Of a DNA stretch of 64,000 nt, positions 17,042-25,841 are shown one piece after another. How positions within the stretch are numbered: position 1 is the first letter of the stretch; each line of letters begins with the position of its first letter. This DNA comes from Chitinophagales bacterium. Its GTDB lineage: Bacteria; Bacteroidota; Bacteroidia; Chitinophagales; Chitinophagaceae. Position numbers and translations under genes: made by a program. The stretch lies in the NCBI GenBank assembly GCA_020636505.1, contig JACJXR010000006.1:1-64000 (forward strand), read 5' to 3'. The notes under the pieces are model-generated. The model was not told the origin of the DNA, made no database searches, and saw only the letters and a program-made list of their open reading frames with translations.

Positions 17042-17944
17042 ATGAATCATAAAGTCAAAAAAAGCAACTACACCTTTATTGACTTGTTTGCCGGTATTGG
17101 AGGGTTTCATATTGCATTCCACAATGTAGGTGCAAAGTGTGTTTTTGCTTGTGAAATCAACCCCCAAGCAAGAAAAACCTATCAACACAATTTCGAGAAG
17201 ATGCAACCTAAACTATTCACCCCATCAACTACCGATGAACAATGCAGATTTGCAAAGGATATAACGGAAATAGACAAGAAGGATATACCTGACTTTGACA
17301 TACTCACAGCAGGCTTTCCTTGTCAGCCATTCAGTCAAGCAGGACTAAAAAAGGGATTGAATGATGCTAGAGGTACTCTTTTCTATGACATGGTTGAGAT
17401 ATTGAAAATAAAGCAGCCTAAAGCCTACTTTTTGGAAAATGTACGGCACTTATACAAACATGATAATGGAAAGACCTTTGAGACAATAAAGAAGATCATT
17501 ACCGAAGAGTTAGGATATTCCATGTTCCATACCATTGTAAAAGCATCTGATCATGGTTTACCTCAACATCGACCACGGTTGTTTATGATAGGGTTTAAGG
17601 ATAAGAAAACACCATTTCAATTTCCGCATAAACGGCCTTTGAAGTACACAATGTCGGATGTATTCGATGGAGCAAGTGTAAACAAAGGAATCGGATACAC
17701 ATTAAGAGTCGGTGGCAGAGGTTCAGGTATTACAGACAGAAGGAATTGGGACAGCTATATTGTAGATGGGAAGGTTACACAAATCACTCCCAAAGAAGGA
17801 AAACAAATGCAAGGGTTTCCTGATGATTTTGAGTTTCCGGTATCGGATAATCAAGCAATAAAACAATTGGGTAATAGTGTGGCCATACCTGCTATACAGG
17901 ATTACGCAGAAAAGATAATTGAGGTGATGGATAAGCACAAGTAA
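17042..17944 (+). CDS. DNA (cytosine-5-)-methyltransferase
   Basis: A 300-residue C5 methyltransferase with all key motifs: FIDLFAGIGGFH (motif I, SAM binding), AGFPCQPFSQAG (motif IV with the catalytic Cys at ~93), FLENVRHL (ENV motif VI), QHRPRLFMIGF (motif VIII) and IKQLGNSVAIPAI (motif X). The target-recognition region (~190-245) is short. It methylates cytosine in an unknown short site. No restriction endonuclease gene is adjacent, so it is probably a solitary methyltransferase that protects the mobile element, or the orphan of a lost restriction system. It lies 15 bp behind a tyrosine recombinase. Confidence 0.9.
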   Translation: MNHKVKKSNYTFIDLFAGIGGFHIAFHNVGAKCVFACEINPQARKTYQHNFEKMQPKLFTPSTTDEQCRFAKDITEIDKKDIPDFDILTAGFPCQPFSQAGLKKGLNDARGTLFYDMVEILKIKQPKAYFLENVRHLYKHDNGKTFETIKKIITEELGYSMFHTIVKASDHGLPQHRPRLFMIGFKDKKTPFQFPHKRPLKYTMSDVFDGASVNKGIGYTLRVGGRGSGITDRRNWDSYIVDGKVTQITPKEGKQMQGFPDDFEFPVSDNQAIKQLGNSVAIPAIQDYAEKIIEVMDKHK

Positions 17945-18137
17945 TGCAGAATGGTTCTGTATTACTTGTAAGCATGTATGCTGTCCTTAAAAAACAGTTC
18001 AATGGAAGACTCTCAAATGTTTATATAATGGGCTCAAATCGACACCATATTTTAATCTGAGAAAAATAAAAATATATTAGCTTTAAGGGTGTAACCGGGT
18101 AATCATCCATAAAAAGATCAAGACCGTTTATTTAAAT

Positions 18138-20918
18138 ATGTGGCAGGTACGATATATAAGTCTAATACTATTAGTCTTCATGACCGGTAGCGTATTGTAT
18201 GCTCAGCCGATTGCACCAAATCCTGATTTTGAAACATACTCAACTTGTCCCAACAGTAATGGACAGATCGGTTATTGTACAGGGTGGTATCGATTCAGTT
18301 TGGCTACAACAGATTATTTCAATGCCTGTGCGCCAAATCCATCTACAAATTCAGTAAGTGTCCCTCCAAACCAACTTGGCTATCAACCGGCACAAAGTGG
18401 TAATGGATATATCGGTCTTTTTGCCTTTACGACATCGGGTATATATAGAGAATACGCTGCTGCAAAGCTTGACAGACCGATGCAGGTTGGTGATACATAT
18501 AGTGTTAGGCTGTACGTATCACTTGCCAACAACTCAGCGGCAGGAAGTGATAATTTGGGAGTACATTTTTTTAAAAACGGTCTAACGACCATGAATGGTA
18601 CTCAAGTATATAATGTTACACCCCAAATAGATTATTCCGGTTATGGAGTGCTTCTAGACACTCTCAATTGGATAAAGTTGGAAGGCTCATTTGTTGCCGA
18701 TTCATCATATGAATATATGGTTATTGGTGGATTTAGGAGTTTCAGTAATGTGAACTACACGACAACAGGTGTTGGTGGAAGTTCTGTTTACTATTATATA
18801 GATAATATAGAAGTCATACAGGATGTTCGGTATTACATAACATATCAAGACAGTGTTTTGTGTACAGGAGATACTGCACAGGTTGCCATTACCGTCAGGA
18901 AAAAACTGAATTCAGGCAATGTCTTCACCGCACAACTATCTGATGCATCGGGGAGTTTTGCTTCACCGACAGCCATTGGGACTTTGGCATCTGACACTAC
19001 AGGCACGATAACCTGTGTCATTCCAAATACAGTTGCAAACGGTACAGGGTATCGAATACGGGTCATATCATCAAACCAAGCAGACACATCTCGGGATAAC
19101 GACAAAGACATTCGCATTGACAACCCTGACAGTTCAAATATATCAGTTAGTGCTAACAGTCCTTTATGTGCAGGAACCACACTTAATCTGACGGCAAGTA
19201 CAAGTGTATCCGGTACAACATACAATTGGACCGGTCCGAATAGTTTTAGCTCCACTTCTGCAACACCTTCCATTGCAGGTGTGAGTGCTGTTCATTCCGG
19301 AAACTACTATTCTCTGATAAGTTTTTATGCTTGTAAGGTATATGATACGGTAGCCGTAGTTGTGAAACCGGTACCGGTAACTCCAACAGTTAATAATAAT
19401 GGTCCGATATGTTCAGGAGATACAGTAAAATTAACCGCCTTTACCACTACAAATGGTGTATCATGGAGTTGGACAGGTCCAAATAGTTTTAGCTCCTCCG
19501 CTCAAAATCCACTAATTTCAAACAGTAACACCACACATTCAGGCACCTACACTGCAACAGCAACATTGAATGGTTGTGCAAGTAGTGATACAACCACAGT
19601 AGTTGTGAAGCAATCACCCGCTCCTGTTACATTGTCAACCAATACACCACTTTGTGATGGCGATACTCTTGAACTCTACGCTACCACATCTACATCAGGT
19701 ACTTCATATTCTTGGGCAGGCCCGATCAACTATACTGCCGCGACCCAAAATGCAGTGAGGAATACTGTTTCACCTGCAATGAGTGGTTGGTATCGACTGA
19801 CACTTGAATTAAACGGCTGTCAAGTCGCTGACAGCACACAAGTGAACATTTACCCCATACCGCCCACACCAAGTGTAAGTTATGTCTCACCTGTATGTGC
19901 AACTGAGCAGTTACAATTAATGTCAAGTACAGTTTCATCGGCAACCTATGCATGGTCAGGTCCGAATAGTTTTACTGCAACTGTTCAGAACCCTACGAAA
20001 AACAATATTACAGTATCCGATACAGGTATCTATTCTGTAACTGCTACCGCAAACGGATGTACTTCTCAACAAGGAAGTAATTATGTGAGCATCAACTCAA
20101 CCCCCTTTGTCGTTGTGTTTCCGAGCCCGGACAGTATATGTGTCGGTGGCTCTACAACATTTACAGCTTTGCCCAATAATGCAGGAGGTAGCCCACTTTA
20201 TAAATGGTTCACCAATGTCCAATTGGTCGCATCGGGTAATGGTACATACACAACAAGTACCTTAAAACAAGGAGATGTTGTGTATTGCGAAATGACTGAA
20301 TACACAAAATGCACCAATCCATATACGGATAGGAGTAATGATGTGCAAGTTACCGTACTGCCGTGGCTGTCACCGTCGGTAAGTATCACAGCGAATCCAA
20401 CAGGGCCTGTAAAACAAGACACCTATATTACTTTTACTGCCACTACACAAGATGCAGGTATGAATCCGGGCTTTCAATGGAAACGGAATGGAGCAGATGT
20501 AATAGGAGCAAACAGTGCAGTATGGAGTGCAAATACACTAAGTGATAATGATAGTATCAGTGTTGAGATCACAAGTAACTATAAATGTCCACAACCATTA
20601 ACCGCATCAAGTAATGGTATCACAGTAACGATCTTATCAGTTATAGAACATGGGCTTAAGGTGGGAGGATTAAAGATATATCCGAACCCGAGTAACGGAA
20701 GGTTTATTGTTACAGGTAAGCTTGATGTACATCATGAAGAAATAACTTTAGCAATATTAAATGTTAGCGGTCAGGTCATATATGCCGCACACACCGTTGT
20801 TGAGTCCAATGATTTTTATACAGAAGTAACATTGAATGACATATCACCCGGTAACTATTTCCTAAAACTAACAAATGCAAAATCAGAAGCTGTTGTTATA
20901 CGGCTTTTGATAAATTAA
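18138..20918 (+). CDS. Secreted Ig-like repeat protein with T9SS type A sorting domain
   Basis: A 926-residue surface or secreted protein. It has a signal peptide (residues 1-22, ending VLYAQ), a ~200-residue N-terminal carbohydrate-binding-like region, then about four Ig/PKD-like repeats of ~85 residues. The repeats have the recurring core W(T/S)GPNSF, opened by PLCAGTTL, PICSGDTV, PLCDGDTL and PVCATEQL. Two further beta-rich segments follow. The last ~80 residues are a T9SS sorting domain (LKIYPNPSNGRF, then GNYFLKL). The protein is thus expected to leave the cell through the type IX system and may act as an adhesin. The gap 17945-18137 holds only an AT-rich leader with a GGGTGT segment near 18087. 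Confidence 0.85.
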   Translation: MWQVRYISLILLVFMTGSVLYAQPIAPNPDFETYSTCPNSNGQIGYCTGWYRFSLATTDYFNACAPNPSTNSVSVPPNQLGYQPAQSGNGYIGLFAFTTSGIYREYAAAKLDRPMQVGDTYSVRLYVSLANNSAAGSDNLGVHFFKNGLTTMNGTQVYNVTPQIDYSGYGVLLDTLNWIKLEGSFVADSSYEYMVIGGFRSFSNVNYTTTGVGGSSVYYYIDNIEVIQDVRYYITYQDSVLCTGDTAQVAITVRKKLNSGNVFTAQLSDASGSFASPTAIGTLASDTTGTITCVIPNTVANGTGYRIRVISSNQADTSRDNDKDIRIDNPDSSNISVSANSPLCAGTTLNLTASTSVSGTTYNWTGPNSFSSTSATPSIAGVSAVHSGNYYSLISFYACKVYDTVAVVVKPVPVTPTVNNNGPICSGDTVKLTAFTTTNGVSWSWTGPNSFSSSAQNPLISNSNTTHSGTYTATATLNGCASSDTTTVVVKQSPAPVTLSTNTPLCDGDTLELYATTSTSGTSYSWAGPINYTAATQNAVRNTVSPAMSGWYRLTLELNGCQVADSTQVNIYPIPPTPSVSYVSPVCATEQLQLMSSTVSSATYAWSGPNSFTATVQNPTKNNITVSDTGIYSVTATANGCTSQQGSNYVSINSTPFVVVFPSPDSICVGGSTTFTALPNNAGGSPLYKWFTNVQLVASGNGTYTTSTLKQGDVVYCEMTEYTKCTNPYTDRSNDVQVTVLPWLSPSVSITANPTGPVKQDTYITFTATTQDAGMNPGFQWKRNGADVIGANSAVWSANTLSDNDSISVEITSNYKCPQPLTASSNGITVTILSVIEHGLKVGGLKIYPNPSNGRFIVTGKLDVHHEEITLAILNVSGQVIYAAHTVVESNDFYTEVTLNDISPGNYFLKLTNAKSEAVVIRLLIN

Positions 20919-21136
20919 ACATTTTATCTAATAAGTTATTCAAATAGCCATTCTGCATCACTCGTAAGTATGTGATATAATCACTGCAAGTCGGTGTTTT
21001 TATAAAATAAATAACACCTGCAAAAAGACAAAATTGAGGTTGTGAGAAGCTCGACCAAATATCTATGTTTTTGATACCAATTGTCAAATGAGCCTTATGT
21101 ATCATGATGATTTGGGAAACTACCGACTCAACATTC

Positions 21137-21178
21137 TTTGCAATGAGGAGGTCAGGAGTTCGAATCTCCTAGGGTCCA
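21137..21178 (+). other. 3' half of a tRNA-Ala(UGC) gene: recombinase attachment-site footprint
   Basis: The segment reads as anticodon loop TTTGCAA (21137-21143), anticodon-stem 3' strand TGAGG, variable loop AGGTC, a perfect T-arm AGGAG-TTCGAAT-CTCCT (21154-21170), acceptor 3' strand AGGGTCC and discriminator A. The U at position 70 and A73 fit alanine identity. The matching 5' half is absent: the bases before 21137 do not pair with the anticodon stem. Such fragments are left by tyrosine recombinases that cross over in the anticodon loop. A tyrosine recombinase gene starts 137 bp downstream. The remainder of 20919-21314 holds no gene, only a weak GGTGTT/AACACC hairpin near 20995-21020. Confidence 0.75.
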
Positions 21179-21314
21179 CAGAAAGCTTATTGTATATAGG
21201 TATTTTAGGAAATCAACTAAAAATCACTCTCATTCAGGACAACCTCACAAACTGAGAGTATCGAGAAATTTGACACTACTCTATTTCTTTGTCGTAATTG
21301 TGGGTGTACACATT

Positions 21315-22223
21315 ATGGACATTCGTATCCTTGCACAGGAGTTCTATGACTATGCACACATTATCAGAGGAAACACAAAAGCAACCATCAATCGTTTTAG
21401 ATGGACAATAAACTGCTTTGTATCAGACACAGGCATTACAGATATTTCAAAAGTCAATTATGAAACTACACTAGCATTCTTTTATCGTGGCAGAACAATC
21501 AGAAAGTGGTCAAGTGCCACGTACCACACCTACCATGTATCGCTATTGGTCTTTTTCAGATGGTGCGTATTAAAGGGAGTACTACAAGACAATCCCCTAG
21601 AACGAATTGAGAAGCCAAAGCTTGAAAAGCGATTACCTAAGAAGTTAAGCAAAGAACTTGCCTTACGGTTATTGGAAGTAGTGTTTAACTATCCGTATAA
21701 AGGGTATGACAAGAACTTTATCCGAGCACGAAATCATGCCATATTTGCAACATTCATCTTTGCCGGATTACGAATGAAAGAACTGTTGAACCTACACCTT
21801 ACTGATGTCGATATTGAGCATTACACCCTATTCATTCGTCAAGGGAAAGGAAGTAAAGACAGAGTTGTGCCTATCAGCTATCCACTTGCTCAGAGTTTAC
21901 AGAGATATGTAGTGGAGAGGAATATGCTGAATAAGACTTGTCCTGAGTTTTTTGTTTCTTCAAATAGGAACTTGGGATTTACTGTAAGTGGCCTCAAGAG
22001 AATCATAGAATTTGCACGAAGCTGTTTAGGAGTACATATCAATCCGCATATGCTCAGACACACTTTTGCCACACTGATGCTTGAGGGAGGCTGTGATATA
22101 TACAGTCTATCTAAAATGATGGGACACAGCGACATCAAGACAACCACGATATACTTATCTGCAACAACAAGTCATTTACGAAGTCAGATAACGAAACACC
22201 CACTAAATACGGTATCTATCTAA
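21315..22223 (+). CDS. Tyrosine recombinase next to tRNA fragment
   Basis: A 302-residue XerC/D-like integrase. The ATG at 21315 is preferred over a TTG at 21270, because the conserved core-binding domain starts at MDIRILAQEFYDY. Catalytic residues are visible: FAGLRMKELL (Arg), RQGKGSKDRVVP (Lys), HMLRHTFATL (HxxR), MGHSDIKTTTIYL (His and Tyr). It differs clearly in sequence from the recombinase at 16097. The tRNA-Ala fragment immediately upstream is a likely attachment site of the element it once mobilised. A hairpin terminator follows at 22303. Confidence 0.88.
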   Translation: MDIRILAQEFYDYAHIIRGNTKATINRFRWTINCFVSDTGITDISKVNYETTLAFFYRGRTIRKWSSATYHTYHVSLLVFFRWCVLKGVLQDNPLERIEKPKLEKRLPKKLSKELALRLLEVVFNYPYKGYDKNFIRARNHAIFATFIFAGLRMKELLNLHLTDVDIEHYTLFIRQGKGSKDRVVPISYPLAQSLQRYVVERNMLNKTCPEFFVSSNRNLGFTVSGLKRIIEFARSCLGVHINPHMLRHTFATLMLEGGCDIYSLSKMMGHSDIKTTTIYLSATTSHLRSQITKHPLNTVSI

Positions 22224-22302
22224 AGGATATATAAAATATCCTACTGAATTTTCTTACCTAACATTGTAGTATATACATGTACTGCTTCACTTTTTTGCTG
22301 CA

Positions 22303-22325
22303 CCGACATCACATGTCGGTTTTTA
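22303..22325 (+). terminator. Intrinsic terminator after the tyrosine recombinase
   Basis: CCGACAT (22303-22309), loop CAC, ATGTCGG (22313-22319), then TTTTT. Confidence 0.8.
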
Positions 22326-22390
22326 TATTTGCCGATTTCGGCAAATTCATCTCTCTATTGCCAATCCCATTACATTGATATTTTAAAATC

Positions 22391-22642
22391 ATGCCACCTA
22401 AAAACAAGTGCATACCTAATAGATTGTGGTTACACCGCAAGCGTATGGGATACACACAGAAAGAAGTGGCTAAACAACTTGGACTGCGCAGTACAAGTAT
22501 CATCTCTCGCTGGGAAAAAGGAGAAGCACTACCTAGCTGTATTAATCTCCTTAAACTCTCCTTGCTGTATAAAACATTGGTCAATGATTTTTACAGAGAT
22601 CTGAGCAAAGATTTAGCAAAGGAGTTATTTCCTAAAGAGTGA
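22391..22642 (+). CDS. XRE-family HTH regulator
   Basis: An 83-residue DNA-binding protein with one helix-turn-helix domain: RLWLHRKRMGYTQKEVAKQL as the first helices and STSIISRWEKGEALPS as the recognition region. No other domain is present. It opens a short plus-strand group with a 78-residue protein, a RuvC-like protein and ArdC, and probably controls it. Inverted repeats just downstream (22658-22677) could be its operator for the following genes. Confidence 0.8.
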   Translation: MPPKNKCIPNRLWLHRKRMGYTQKEVAKQLGLRSTSIISRWEKGEALPSCINLLKLSLLYKTLVNDFYRDLSKDLAKELFPKE

Positions 22643-22657
22643 TTCGTAATAACGTAG

Positions 22658-22677
22658 TCGTTATATATACATAACGA
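22658..22677. promoter_or_regulatory. Inverted repeat between XRE gene and small ORF
   Basis: TCGTTAT (22658-22664), spacer ATATAC, ATAACGA (22671-22677). A third ATAACG copy stands at 22649-22654. This is a plausible repressor-binding site for the adjacent XRE protein, upstream of the 22747 gene. Confidence 0.4.
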
Positions 22678-22746
22678 TACGAAGCATATTTATCAACATA
22701 ATCTGCCTACTTCGGTAAGTGGTTTTACACACATTTTATCGAAGTA

Positions 22747-22983
22747 ATGAAAATATCTATGAATCTCACATCACAACAAGAAAAATTAGCATTGGAAATA
22801 GCGCATAAGTTAAAGGATATGAAGTCAATCGAATGGCACCGAAAAATGGTATCCATGTATTCTGAAAGCTATTTACGGGAACAATTGCAAAATGCCCTGA
22901 CATTACCTGATGAAAAAGTAAAAGTATCTCGCGGGGCGATTTACAATAAGTTAGTACAGTCAAATGGTGGTTCTCGGTATTAG
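22747..22983 (+). CDS. Small hypothetical protein, 78 residues
   Basis: A 78-residue, mostly helical, charged protein (MKISMNLTSQQEKLALEI... ending YNKLVQSNGGSRY). No family is recognised and there are no signal or membrane segments. The ATG at 22747 follows a gene-free 100-bp leader with inverted repeats. Its 3' end overlaps the RuvC-like gene by 20 bp in another frame, which suggests translational coupling and joint function. Confidence 0.55.
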   Translation: MKISMNLTSQQEKLALEIAHKLKDMKSIEWHRKMVSMYSESYLREQLQNALTLPDEKVKVSRGAIYNKLVQSNGGSRY

Positions 22984-23446
22984 TCCTAGCACACGCAAAT
23001 TGGGACTTGCCTGTATTGATGGCGGAGAACTCATTAAATGGCAAACAGTGCCCTACTCCCAAAAATGGAATCAGCACAAGTCAAGAAGGATGATTGCTAA
23101 AATTGCAGAGTTAGTTAACACATATGGTATACATGCAATTGCAGTAAAAGTCCCTGATGACCTGCCTATTGCTCGAGGTTTTGTTGAACTGATAGGCGCA
23201 ATCAATGTCTTTTGTGAGCAAAGAAACTATCGACCTATCTATTACTCACTCTCTGACATTAAGAAGCAGATTGCGCCTAAAGAGAAAATCAACAAAGCGA
23301 TGCTTATGTTCTATATATCGGAATTATATCCGGAACTAACTAAGGTATATGAACGGGAAAAACTATTGAAAAACCCGTATTACGAAAAGACACTTGAGGC
23401 CGTTGCTGTTGCCCATTGCCTATATCATACAACTTCACCGAACTAG
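22964..23446 (+). CDS. RuvC-like (RNase H-fold) protein with altered active site
   Basis: A 160-residue protein with the layout of RuvC Holliday-junction resolvases. The first strand reads MVVLGISPSTRKLGLACIDG, matching the family GIDPGTxxxGxAV, but the first catalytic Asp is Ser here (GIS). The second acidic strand reads IHAIAVKVPDD, and a C-terminal EAVAVAHCLYH replaces the usual DAADALAIALCH helix. The fold looks preserved while the catalytic acids are partly lost. It may bind DNA without cutting it or use other ligands. It sits between a small ORF it overlaps and the ArdC gene in what looks like an element-maintenance operon. Confidence 0.6.
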   Translation: MVVLGISPSTRKLGLACIDGGELIKWQTVPYSQKWNQHKSRRMIAKIAELVNTYGIHAIAVKVPDDLPIARGFVELIGAINVFCEQRNYRPIYYSLSDIKKQIAPKEKINKAMLMFYISELYPELTKVYEREKLLKNPYYEKTLEAVAVAHCLYHTTSPN

Positions 23447-23532
23447 GCAAATAAAGCTCTCTATATCCTTCCTACCCGCCAAGCTACACTTCAGACAAGT
23501 AATCTTATTCTTTCACAAAAAAAGTTATTCAA

Positions 23533-24393
23533 ATGAATACAAAAACAAAGTCTCGCAAAGATGTGTATGCGATCATTACTGAGAAAATCATTGAGAAATT
23601 GGAAGAAGGTACTGTGCCGTGGCGAAAGCCGTGGGTAGGTGCGGGTATTCCCACAAACCTCATTTCCAAGCGGCCCTATCGAGGAATCAATGTCATGTTG
23701 CTTTCTATGCTTGGATATGAGCATAATCTATTCCTCACTTCCAAACAACTCAATGAAATCGGTGGTTCTATCAAAGAAGAAGAGAAGCCACATTTAGTTG
23801 TATTCTGGAACTACCCTGAACAAGAAGAGGACGAGGACGAAGCACCTAAGAAGAAACCGATGCTTCGTTACTACACTGTCTTCAATATTGCTCAATGTGA
23901 TGGTATTCCGGATACAATGATACCGAGCATAGACAGAGAAGTGAAAGCAAATGTGGCAGCTAAGGTTGTGGTTAATAACATGCCGAATGCTCCTAGGATT
24001 CAGCATAAGGAGCAAGAAGCATATTACAACCCACTCAAAGACTTCATAAATATGCCGAAACAATCGAGTTTCAAGACCGATAATGCATATTACTCGACAC
24101 TGTTCCATGAATTGGTACATAGTACTGGTCATGTGTCGAGACTGAATCGCACGGATTTGATTCAGATGTCAGAGTTTGGAATGGTCCAGTATTCACATGA
24201 AGAATTGGTAGCTGAGATCGGGTCGAGTTTCTTACAGTCTTATGTAGGTATTACTGAGGAATTTGAACAAAGTGTAGCCTACATTGATGGATGGCTTACT
24301 GTCCTAAAGAAAGATAGAAGATTCATCTTTTCCGCAAGTACTGCATCACAAAAAGCAGTTGACTATATTCTTGGCGTTACTGAGCATGAATAA
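23533..24393 (+). CDS. ArdC-like antirestriction protein (ssDNA-binding plus zincin peptidase)
   Basis: A 286-residue protein. The N-terminal ArdC ssDNA-binding domain shows KLEEGTVPWRKPWVG and RPYRGINVMLL (~17-62). After an acidic insert, a zincin-like domain has TLFHELVHSTGH (HExxH at ~195) and HEELVAEIGSSFL as the third-ligand helix. ArdC proteins protect incoming element DNA from restriction. Their presence fits a conjugative or mobilisable origin for this part of the island. A bidirectional hairpin terminator follows. Confidence 0.87.
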   Translation: MNTKTKSRKDVYAIITEKIIEKLEEGTVPWRKPWVGAGIPTNLISKRPYRGINVMLLSMLGYEHNLFLTSKQLNEIGGSIKEEEKPHLVVFWNYPEQEEDEDEAPKKKPMLRYYTVFNIAQCDGIPDTMIPSIDREVKANVAAKVVVNNMPNAPRIQHKEQEAYYNPLKDFINMPKQSSFKTDNAYYSTLFHELVHSTGHVSRLNRTDLIQMSEFGMVQYSHEELVAEIGSSFLQSYVGITEEFEQSVAYIDGWLTVLKKDRRFIFSASTASQKAVDYILGVTEHE

Positions 24394-24430
24394 CGGAGAT
24401 ACATCGTTCATGGGTTAGTATGTACATACG

Positions 24431-24458
24431 GCTCTGCATCTTCATGCAGAGCTTTTTT
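24431..24458. terminator. Bidirectional terminator between ardC-like and XRE genes
   Basis: GCTCTGCAT (24431-24439), loop CTTC, ATGCAGAGC (24444-24452), then TTTTTT. It lies between convergent genes. Confidence 0.85.
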
Positions 24459-24684
24459 ACAATGGCTTATCAGGCATAAAATCCTTTGGACTGCATTCAA
24501 GGACTTTTGCTATCTCATTAAGTAATGTATTCGAGTACTTTTTACCATACTTACCACTTTCTGCCATAGAGATAAAACTTCTCGGTTTCTCTAGCTTATA
24601 TGCCAATTCATACTGAGTTACCTTCTTCTCAAGTCGTTTCTTTTTTACACGAGTAATTATGTATTTATCAATCTCCGATAGCAC
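24457..24684 (-). CDS. XRE-family HTH regulator, 75 residues
   Basis: A single HTH domain: KKVTQYELAYKLEKPRSFIS as helices 2-3 and NTLLNEIAKVLECSPKDFMP at the end. It is a stand-alone repressor-type protein. Upstream, between it and the divergent lipoprotein gene, lies the inverted repeat TCACC-CAAT-GGTGA, a likely operator for autoregulation and for the divergent promoter. Confidence 0.8.
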   Translation of the reverse strand: MLSEIDKYIITRVKKKRLEKKVTQYELAYKLEKPRSFISMAESGKYGKKYSNTLLNEIAKVLECSPKDFMPDKPL

Positions 24685-24733
24685 TTGAAAACAGTTTCAA
24701 GCCTAAAGTATTGCGCTGACAAACAACATTAGT

Positions 24734-24773
24734 TCACCCAATGGTGACATTAATAAATTATTTAGTATGTTTG
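24734..24773 (+). promoter_or_regulatory. Inverted-repeat operator and -7 box upstream of lipoprotein gene
   Basis: TCACC (24734-24738) and GGTGA (24743-24747) form an inverted repeat with a 4-bp spacer. TATGTTTG at 24766-24773 is a perfect Bacteroidota -7 box, and the repeat occupies the -33 position 19 bp upstream. Binding there by the divergent XRE protein would block the promoter. Confidence 0.5.
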
Positions 24774-24795
24774 CTTAAACAATACTGAATACACT

Positions 24796-25020
24796 ATGCA
24801 TATGAAATACATCATTCTGCCAGTAATAATTGTCATTATAATTATGACGACCTCTTGTATGAAAGAATACACATGTGAGTGCACTGAATACAATGCGTGG
24901 ACTAACGAACCAATAAACTCATATAGTCGTTCTGGAAAAATGACAAAGGATAAAACCGAATCTTGGTGTAAAACTGAGAGCTACAATTTTGCAAGTATAG
25001 TGAAATGTGATTTGAAATAA
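24796..25020 (+). CDS. Small lipoprotein
   Basis: A 74-residue protein with a hydrophobic signal and lipobox (IIIMTTSC) leading to a ~55-residue Cys-rich mature part (five Cys after the lipidated one). No family is recognised. The start is ATG 24796 or 24802. It is 22 bp upstream of the DUF4468 gene and downstream of a putative XRE operator. Confidence 0.6.
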   Translation: MHMKYIILPVIIVIIIMTTSCMKEYTCECTEYNAWTNEPINSYSRSGKMTKDKTESWCKTESYNFASIVKCDLK

Positions 25021-25041
25021 TGTAAAAATAAAAACGCTTCT

Positions 25042-25644
25042 ATGAGAAAACTATTTATTGCACTACTCCTTATTTCAGCATCTACTGTACATGGGCAAGA
25101 TGCTATATTGAAAACTGATCCTCAAACAGGAAAAGTAAGCTATTTGGGAACTGTTGATGCATCAGGTCAAACAAAGATTGAGTTATTCAACAAAGCAAAG
25201 AAATGGATACAAACAAAGAATTCATCAATTAACTCATACACAATATCGTATGAAAATGCAGAAAATGGAAGTATTACAGCCAAAGGGTCATTTACACTTC
25301 CTGCCGAAGAGAGGAAATATATACTGGTCTTTATTTTAAGTATTGATACTAAAGATGGAAAGTTCAGGTATACATTCACAGACATGGTTATCAGGTATAC
25401 TACAGAAGGTGGTGCAAGTCATGGAGGTTATGGGATGTGGAGTTCAACAACCTATCGCAAGTCTGAAACATTAGAGTATACCTTAGAAACATTTTATCCG
25501 ATACGACTTGAGAAAAGAAAGAAACCAGCAATAAAGTGGTATGAGATGATCAGAAAAGAGAGTTTTGAAGTGATTGATAAAGAAATTATAGCTTTAGAGA
25601 ACTCATTGATCAGCACAATGAAAAGAACATCAAGTGGGTGGTGA
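25042..25644 (+). CDS. DUF4468-type secreted protein
   Basis: A 200-residue protein with a signal peptide (ending STVHGQ) and a domain of the DUF4468 type (TBP-like fold), found in exported Bacteroidota proteins. Supporting segments are ELFNKAKKWIQTKNSS, GSFTLPAEERKYILVF and DGKFRYTFTDMVIRY. Function unknown. It is probably co-transcribed with the lipoprotein upstream. Confidence 0.65.
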   Translation: MRKLFIALLLISASTVHGQDAILKTDPQTGKVSYLGTVDASGQTKIELFNKAKKWIQTKNSSINSYTISYENAENGSITAKGSFTLPAEERKYILVFILSIDTKDGKFRYTFTDMVIRYTTEGGASHGGYGMWSSTTYRKSETLEYTLETFYPIRLEKRKKPAIKWYEMIRKESFEVIDKEIIALENSLISTMKRTSSGW

Positions 25645-25762
25645 GGATGCTCTAGTTATTACATTATATAGATTAAGTCACAATTATGTTAATTATGGTA
25701 TATACGTGTTTTTTATTGCTTAAATAAAGAATTGACTGCCAATACCTGTATTTTTTTGATGG

Positions 25763-25783
25763 AAATCAACGTGAAAAACACCC
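25763..25783. repeat. Copy 2 of a dispersed ~21-bp intergenic motif
   Basis: AAATCAACG followed by TGAAAAACACCC, 20 of 21 identical to 9575-9595. It lies ~60 bp upstream of the ATG at 25842. Confidence 0.55.
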
Positions 25784-25841
25784 ATTTTTGTTGCTATAAA
25801 TAATATCTATTTTGCAGAAAATAACTTATAAAACCAAACTA

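Noticed and set aside
18300..20600. Opposite-strand ORFs of 69-142 codons within the Ig-repeat protein gene
   Set aside because: They are explained as antisense frames of a repetitive Thr/Ser-rich coding sequence.
21270..21314. Upstream TTG start for the second tyrosine recombinase
   Set aside because: The extra 15 residues are hydrophobic and unlike integrase N-termini. The ATG at 21315 starts the conserved domain.
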